A stretch of DNA of 45,328 bases from Chlamydiales bacterium (GTDB lineage: Bacteria; Chlamydiota; Chlamydiia; Chlamydiales; VFKH01), in contig JARLHF010000020.1 in assembly GCA_031292375.1 (NCBI GenBank), positions 1-45,328 of the forward strand. The letters run 5' to 3'. The position numbers and the translations under genes are program-made. The notes under the pieces were generated by a model, which did not search any database, had not been told where the DNA came from, and saw nothing but the letters and a program-made list of their open reading frames with translations. This document shows positions 41,174-45,328 of this stretch, one piece after another. Each line of letters opens with the position of its first letter. Position 1 is the stretch's first letter.

Positions 41174-41807
41174 TGCCAGATGATTGAGCAGATGATACCA
41201 TGTTTTTCTTCCTTCCTGCAAGCACACATTTAATGCCAAAATTTCCACGCTCTCGCCAGCCTATGTAAAAGTCAAAGAGTCTTCCATAATCAAGCCTTAG
41301 AGAAACAAAGGGTTTCCAGCTGTGAAAGCCTATGAAAAAGCTGGTGCTTTCTCCTGCAAAAACGGTATGCGCTTTTTTGTGGTATTTTAATAAATCGCAC
41401 CCTTCTCTTGCGAGTTTGATGAGTGCAAATTCATCATTTTGTTTGTCTGCGCTGCCAATGACATAAAAGCAGAAGTTATGCATAGGGTTGCGCCACCACC
41501 ATAAAAAGGCTCTTTTTGAGCAAATTTTTTCTTGAGTCCAATTTCCAGCAGAGGGTTTTTCTCCATAAATTCCATCATCATCGTTTCCAAAAAATGCCCA
41601 TGTGAGCCATGTTCCAGGGTTGCGTATGTGATATCTATTTTTAGGAATGTATTTGTAAGCCCCATATTGGCAAGGAAGTTCTCCTTGGTGTACAGAAACT
41701 GTGCTTTTTATTTGAGGTACGCCTTGATTCTTATTATGGTTGCAATGATGGCAAGATGTAAGCAATAAGATCAAAGCGGTAAATATAAAATATTTGGATA
41801 GTTGCAT
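41136..41807 (-). CDS. Lipoprotein with a phage-like motif, unknown function
   Basis: From the ATG at 41807 (a second ATG at 41828 is possible) the signal is MQLSKYFIFTALILLLTSC, with a lipobox ending at Cys 19. The mature chain has AFFGNDDDGIYGEK, then WWWRNPMHNFCFYV and FHSWKPFVSLRLDYGRLFDF. The order (N-x-x-DG-x-x-G, W-x-RNP-x-x-N) resembles small phage-encoded membrane-protein families with these motifs, an impression I cannot verify here. It has at least ten aromatic residues in the last third and a Gly/Ser/Lys tail. No ribosome site is evident. It would be anchored in the outer or inner membrane. The stop lies inside the lpdA start. Confidence 0.75.
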   Translation of the reverse strand: MQLSKYFIFTALILLLTSCHHCNHNKNQGVPQIKSTVSVHQGELPCQYGAYKYIPKNRYHIRNPGTWLTWAFFGNDDDGIYGEKPSAGNWTQEKICSKRAFLWWWRNPMHNFCFYVIGSADKQNDEFALIKLAREGCDLLKYHKKAHTVFAGESTSFFIGFHSWKPFVSLRLDYGRLFDFYIGWRERGNFGIKCVLAGRKKNMVSSAQSSGNGGKSSGDKKKI

Positions 41808-41863
41808 GAAAATAAGAATTAAGTACATTATGTAATTTTAAGATTCGCTATATAGTAATACGC

Positions 41864-42268
41864 ATGAACTCTAAAAGAAATAAAAAACTTTGCTGGAACT
41901 GTGAAGGTGAAATTGATAAAGATGCAATTCATTGTCTTTTTTGCGGTACAGAACTGATGGATCAGGAAAAAATAGCTTCTAAAGAGCCACCAGAACCACC
42001 ATATCGACAAAAGCGCCCTCCTAAAAGTAAGGAAGAGGTAAAAGAAAAGGTGCAAGTTCTTCAAGAACCTATTCAAGAAGTTCAAAATGAAAGTACGTTT
42101 TCTTTTATTTTGTTGTTAATGGGCGCTGTATTTTTTGCATTCTCATTTTTTCTTTTATTTTTTGAGAACAAGGGTATTTTAACACTCTCTTGGAATGCAA
42201 GCTACTGGTTTGTCTATCTTATTATCTCGGCGCCACTTTTTTTCTTTGGCTGGAAAATATTAAAATAA
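41864..42268 (+). CDS. Zinc-ribbon membrane protein
   Basis: The 134-residue protein opens with a zinc ribbon: C10-x2-C13 (CWNC) and C24-x2-C27 (CLFC). A charged, proline-rich linker (PPEPPYRQKRPPKSKEEVKE) follows, then two membrane helices at about 77-99 and 108-131. Similar proteins (zinc-ribbon plus membrane tail) occur widely with unknown role. The start lies 57 bases from the lipoprotein ATG on the other strand; TATAGT at about 41849 could be a -10 but leaves almost no leader. Stop and the next stop on the other strand are three bases apart. Confidence 0.78.
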   Translation: MNSKRNKKLCWNCEGEIDKDAIHCLFCGTELMDQEKIASKEPPEPPYRQKRPPKSKEEVKEKVQVLQEPIQEVQNESTFSFILLLMGAVFFAFSFFLLFFENKGILTLSWNASYWFVYLIISAPLFFFGWKILK

Positions 42269-42271
42269 TAT

Positions 42272-43048
42272 TTAATTCCCTGTAGATTTGTAGTGCCAAA
42301 CACCCATTTTCCAAAACTGTAAAGATAAAAAAAGAAACAATACTCCAGCTAAAGGCGTACTTACCCCAAGCCAAAAGGGAAGAGTACCTTTGTGCAGCAT
42401 TGTAGCAATAGGATAGTAGCCAACACAGGCCAGGGGTACTAGAAAAGTAAAAAACCATTGAAAGCCTTGCTTGTAGAGCGACATAGGGTATTGCCCAGAC
42501 TCTACACTACCATATGTTAAAACATTCATGAGCTCTAAAGTTTCGATAGTCCAAAAGGATAGGGCTGCTTGTATGACAAAAAGTGCATAAAAAAAGATAA
42601 CAGTTCCAAAAATTGCAAAAAGGATGATAAAAAAGGCAGTCCAAGGAAGCTCAAGAGTTATAAAACCCCAGCAAAGAACGGTTAGGCCCTGCAAGAGCCT
42701 TCCAAGACGCATGAGGTGTATTTCACGAGATGCAACTTGCAAGATAATACTACAAGGTCTTAAAAGTATACGATCAAATGTTCCTGCTCTTACCATTCTA
42801 TGAAAGGTGTCAAAGCCCCTAGCTATACATTCAGCTATAGCAAAGCCTATGTGAATAGTTCCGTAGATGATGGCAACTTCTGCAAGAGTCCATCCTTGCA
42901 CCATTTTAAAGCGATCAAATAACACCCATATCCCAGAAATCTCTATAAACGTAGAAATAAAAAGTGCAAAAGTGCTCATCAAAAAAGAAGCTCTATGCTG
43001 CATTTGCTCTTTTAATGCGATGTGGGCTAGTCTGAAATATAAAAGCAT
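42272..43048 (-). CDS. ABC-2 type permease subunit (COG3694-like)
   Basis: The 258-residue integral membrane protein has six hydrophobic helices. It has LMSTFALFISTFIEI near the N-terminus, GTIHIGFAIAECIARGFDTFHR, and the RAGTFDRILLRPCS motif found in this permease class. It should pair with the next upstream permease (43054) and the ATPase (43842). Substrate is unknown. It starts six bases after the previous stop, and the three genes run ATPase, permease, permease in one direction, likely one operon. Length is normal for the family. Confidence 0.88.
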   Translation of the reverse strand: MLLYFRLAHIALKEQMQHRASFLMSTFALFISTFIEISGIWVLFDRFKMVQGWTLAEVAIIYGTIHIGFAIAECIARGFDTFHRMVRAGTFDRILLRPCSIILQVASREIHLMRLGRLLQGLTVLCWGFITLELPWTAFFIILFAIFGTVIFFYALFVIQAALSFWTIETLELMNVLTYGSVESGQYPMSLYKQGFQWFFTFLVPLACVGYYPIATMLHKGTLPFWLGVSTPLAGVLFLFLSLQFWKMGVWHYKSTGN

Positions 43049-43053
43049 GAAAT

Positions 43054-43845
43054 TTAGCCTCCGTGGATGACAAATTTTTTAAGAGCTCTTCTTGTTAAAA
43101 ACTGGCCATAAAGAATGCAAATAAGTCCCCAGGCAATTTGTAGAAGGAGATATAAGGGAGCTTCTTCTAGGGAAATAACACCTGTATAGATACGAGAAGG
43201 TATGTCGATAAGGCAGCGAAAGGGTTGTAAGCTTAAAACAGGTTGCATCCAATTTGGAAAAAGAGGAAGTGGTACGAGCATGCCGGAGAAAAAAAAGGAA
43301 ACATTTAAGAGAATACGCTGAACACCATCTCCTGAAAATGTCCAAAAAAGAGAAAGTAGAACAAGGGTTGTGATTGCTGCTGCAAGAATTAGGGATAAAA
43401 TTAAAGAGAACAGAAATACGAAAAAAGCGAATAGTGAAACGGGTGGTAATAGATCGAAAAAAAGACTTGCTATAATAAAAACAGGAAGGGCCCTCAAGAG
43501 CGTTGGGGCTACTCGAATGGCGACTGATTTTGTATACCAAAGTAAATAGAGGTCCAAAGGGCGCAAAAGTTCATAAGCTACGTTGCCCGATCGAATTTGC
43601 TCTTCAGCATCCTTATCAAAATTCCAGGGAAGTAATTGTAAAAGAGCTTGAGATATCCATATAAAGGCGATCGCTTCTTGTTTCGAGAGGGGCTCATTTC
43701 CAGAGGCATTTTGATAAAAGGCCGTTAAAATCATGGTTTTAACAAGCCCCCAGAAAATTTGTGTACAGAGGCCTGCAAACGCAGCCATACGGTATTGAAA
43801 GAGTGTAGCCATCCTGCATTTGAGTATGGCTAGATACATTTTCAT
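43054..43845 (-). CDS. ABC-2 type permease subunit (COG4587-like)
   Basis: The 263-residue integral membrane protein has six hydrophobic helices. Its characteristic segment is IRSGNVAYELLRPLDLYLLW, corresponding to IR-G--ay-LlrPl in COG4587. Together with the partner at 42272 it would form a hetero-dimeric channel. The ATG overlaps the ATPase stop as ATGA. Related clusters in Gram-positive and cyanobacterial genomes export unknown substrates or confer stress tolerance. No substrate-binding protein is present, in keeping with an exporter. Confidence 0.88.
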   Translation of the reverse strand: MKMYLAILKCRMATLFQYRMAAFAGLCTQIFWGLVKTMILTAFYQNASGNEPLSKQEAIAFIWISQALLQLLPWNFDKDAEEQIRSGNVAYELLRPLDLYLLWYTKSVAIRVAPTLLRALPVFIIASLFFDLLPPVSLFAFFVFLFSLILSLILAAAITTLVLLSLFWTFSGDGVQRILLNVSFFFSGMLVPLPLFPNWMQPVLSLQPFRCLIDIPSRIYTGVISLEEAPLYLLLQIAWGLICILYGQFLTRRALKKFVIHGG

Positions 43846-44801
43846 AAGTTGATATCTCGATAAAGCTTTGCAATCATTTCTTCAACAGGCAAGTTTTCTA
43901 CATAAAGATCTGTGATATCATGATTTGAAGCGACTTCTTGAATTAACTTTGGGGTAGAAATTTGAGTGGGATCATAGCTAAGCCATACACGGTGTCCCTC
44001 TTGTTTTACAGCTTTTACATGTTTTGATTGAATGGAGTCGCAAGGTTTAGCAAGATCAACGATAAGATAGCGCTCTGGAGCCATTTTATTACGCAAAGAA
44101 TCAATTGTGCCATCTAAAAAGATTTTGCCTTCATTTAAAACAATAACACGTTTGCAAAGAGCTTCAATGTCATCCATGTCATGGGTTGTTAAAATAACAG
44201 TAACATTCATTTCTTTGTTGAGATTCTGAATGCACTCACGAACTGCAAATTTACTGACGACATCTAGGCCAATTGTAGGCTCATCTAAAAAGAGAATTTT
44301 AGGTGAATGTAAAAGGGATGCTGCAATATCACAACGCATTCTTTGGCCAAGACTTAAAGTCCTTACAGGCACATGATAGAGTTTAGATAGCTCTAGTATG
44401 TCTGTAAGGTGTGAAAGTTTTTTCTTATATAGCGTATCTGGAATGCGGTAGATATGTTTTAGAAGGTTGAAAGATTCAATGACGGGTAAATCCCACCAAA
44501 GCTGTGTTCTTTGGCCAAAAACAACACCAATTTGAGCAACTGTTTCAATTCTATTTTTCCAAGGAATATGGCCCATGATGTATACATCACCACTTGTTGG
44601 AACAAGTATGCCAGACAAGATTTTAATTGTAGTGCTCTTACCAGCGCCGTTAGGACCAATATAACCTACAAGTTCACCCTCGTCGACATGAAAGGAGATG
44701 TGATCGAGTGCAGTTTTTGTAGTGTATTCTCTGGAAAATAGGCTCTTTATGCCTGTGCGCGCCCTTTTAAATTGCTGACATAAATTCGTGACAGTAATCA
44801 T
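43842..44801 (-). CDS. ABC transporter ATPase (COG4586-like)
   Basis: The 319-residue ATPase has Walker A GPNGAGKST at 49-57, a Q-loop at GVVFGQRTQLWWD, the signature LSLGQRMRCDIAASLL, Walker B ILFLDEPTIGLD and a switch His in TTHDMDD. The N-terminal YTTKTALDHISFHVDEGE and the FGQRTQLWWDLP stretch are typical of COG4586, the partner of the two permeases downstream. The ATPase is longer than minimal ABC proteins by a C-terminal domain of about 100 residues with beta strands. The promoter region is at 44840-44869. Confidence 0.92.
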   Translation of the reverse strand: MITVTNLCQQFKRARTGIKSLFSREYTTKTALDHISFHVDEGELVGYIGPNGAGKSTTIKILSGILVPTSGDVYIMGHIPWKNRIETVAQIGVVFGQRTQLWWDLPVIESFNLLKHIYRIPDTLYKKKLSHLTDILELSKLYHVPVRTLSLGQRMRCDIAASLLHSPKILFLDEPTIGLDVVSKFAVRECIQNLNKEMNVTVILTTHDMDDIEALCKRVIVLNEGKIFLDGTIDSLRNKMAPERYLIVDLAKPCDSIQSKHVKAVKQEGHRVWLSYDPTQISTPKLIQEVASNHDITDLYVENLPVEEMIAKLYRDINL

Positions 44802-44839
44802 AAATTAAGAGAATCTCTTGAGAAATTGCAAGCAATTAA

Positions 44840-44869
44840 AGCATAATACTCCATTTTTTGCTAGCACAA
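44840..44869 (-). promoter_or_regulatory. Possible promoter of the ABC exporter operon
   Basis: On the minus strand TTGTGC (44869-44864) and TATGCT (44845-44840) are 18 bases apart. Between the -10 and the gene a perfect inverted repeat AATTGC-AA-GCAATT lies at 44824-44837, overlapping the expected start site. It might be an operator. Both calls are pattern-based. Confidence 0.35.
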
Positions 44870-44895
44870 TTGTTACACAATTTTTGAGCATCATG

Positions 44896-44932
44896 TTATA
44901 CACATCGTTAATGAAGAATTGTTTGTGTTATA
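44896..44932. repeat. Chimeric copy of the dispersed repeat (copy E)
   Basis: The left part TTATACACATCGT matches the arm of the second hairpin of copy A (reverse strand). The right part TTGTTTGTGTTATA matches the arm of copies B and C with one extra T. The middle, AATGAAGAA, again belongs to the copy-A type. The two arms are therefore from different sub-families, as if by recombination. Confidence 0.6.
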
Positions 44933-44958
44933 GAATTCCACGCCCGACCCCCCCTGCA

Positions 44959-45262
44959 CTAAAGCAAATCTAATTCAGCGTCTATATCAGCCAGACCAAC
45001 ATCCTTTTGTTCCATACTAAAAACTTTGGCCTGTTGCTTTATAATATCAACTACTTCATGAAAAGCCATAAGATAACTAATTTTATAACTAGCATCATCA
45101 GATCTTAACGACTTATCTTTGCTATGTTTTGCTTTCCTAGCTTTTTCTTTTAATAAACGTCAGCTCGATTTTTAACTAGGTTATTGTTAACAACTTAAGC
45201 TCTTGTTCATTAAAATTTAAAGCTGGTTTTTTGGGTTGTATATTAGGAATAGGAATGACTCT
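44959..45262 (-). pseudogene. Decayed gene in at least two frames, unrecognised
   Basis: Read on the minus strand, one frame from about 45262 gives RVIPIPNIQPKKPALNFNEQ and ends at a TAG at 45178-45176. A second frame gives LVKNRADVY and stops at 45152-45150. A third frame, opened by TGA at 45162-45160, gives RLLKEKARKAKHSKDKS, then YKISYLMAFHEVVDII and ends DAELDLL at 44961-44959. The last part alone could start at an internal ATG (36 residues). The pieces look like one protein of about 100 residues broken by two frameshifts. No family was recognised. A seven-C run follows its stop. Confidence 0.45.
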
Positions 45263-45279
45263 AACGAAAATAAATGAAA

Positions 45280-45302
45280 CACGGAGCCACAGAGACACGG
45301 AG
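45280..45302. repeat. GxxExxY-type 5' flanking repeat
   Basis: CACGGAG, then CCACAGAGA, then CACGGAG again: this is the repeat usually found just upstream of GxxExxY genes and reads in the same direction as the gene fragment at the left end. The bases after it, up to the window end, are AT-rich and hold TTATACATAACGATTT, possibly another worn copy of the dispersed repeat. A GxxExxY gene may start just beyond the window. Confidence 0.45.
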
Positions 45303-45328
45303 AGTGCTTTTATACATAACGATTTGTC

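Noticed and set aside
41174-41248. Earlier ATG for lpdA
   Set aside because: The added 25 residues overlap the lipoprotein gene in another frame and are not part of the family's N-terminus.
44948-44954. Seven-C run as a phase-variation tract
   Set aside because: It lies outside any open frame, after the stop of a decayed gene, so length change would alter no protein.
1-45328. tRNA, rRNA, CRISPR arrays or intact transposase genes
   Set aside because: Intergenic stretches were read on both strands; no cloverleaf, spaced direct-repeat array or transposase motif was seen.

Overview
The window is about 36% GC by eye and reads as chromosomal DNA of a chlamydia outside the Chlamydiaceae, that is, an environmental or amoeba/arthropod-associated member of the Chlamydiales. 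The evidence is gene content and order. A block thrS - parA - pGP6-D-like - (purB) - CT584-like matches the Chlamydia trachomatis CT581-CT584 neighbourhood apart from one inserted gene. There is a sigma-66 type rpoD, an lpdA-lipA pair as at CT557-CT558, a recCBD set, and many secreted or membrane proteins with no obvious relatives elsewhere. Genus cannot be settled from the sequence alone.

Layout. 1-870: the 3' end of a GxxExxY gene, its flanking repeat, a frame-shifted remnant and a double hairpin of a dispersed repeat. 875-6254 (minus): the type III/plasmid-paralogue block, with a eukaryote-like adenylosuccinate lyase inserted. 6344-12596 (plus): a 960-residue protein with a possible papain-like triad, a cysteine-containing outer-membrane barrel, and three small exported proteins. 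12593-14899 (minus): an LplT-like transporter and a membrane-anchored candidate host-directed protein. 14900-15361: mostly non-coding, with a perfect 20-bp inverted repeat. 15362-23701 (plus): overlapping recC-recB-recD. 23694-25561 (minus): a leucine-rich-repeat protein and rpsT. 25725-30503 (plus): an rluA-type synthase, a small membrane protein, pdxS and pdxT in translational coupling, then a mutarotase-like protein and a coiled-coil protein. 30500-32236 (minus): CoiA-like and TerC-like genes. 32351-36254 (plus): rpoD and a DinG/YoaA-type helicase. 36241-41807 (minus): archaeal/eukaryotic-type proS, a HEAT-like protein, lipA, lpdA and a lipoprotein. 41864-42268 (plus): a zinc-ribbon membrane protein. 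42272-44801 (minus): a three-gene ABC-2 exporter. 44802-45328: a promoter region, another repeat copy, a decayed gene and a GxxExxY-type 5' flank.

Functional links. recCBD forms one repair unit. pdxS/pdxT should make pyridoxal 5'-phosphate. lipA and lpdA serve lipoylated dehydrogenases. The ABC genes form a complete exporter. The parA/pGP6-D pair mirrors pgp5/pgp6 of the chlamydial plasmid.

The most unusual signals are: (i) the 960-residue protein with Cys, His and Asp/Asn boxes in papain order; (ii) a dispersed palindromic repeat family (TATACACAAACAA arms) with at least six full, deleted, chimeric or half copies between genes; (iii) GxxExxY-related sequence in the same orientation at both ends of the window; (iv) a 76-bp triple-stem, MITE-like hairpin behind the outer-membrane protein. 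No tRNA, rRNA, CRISPR array or intact transposase was seen.
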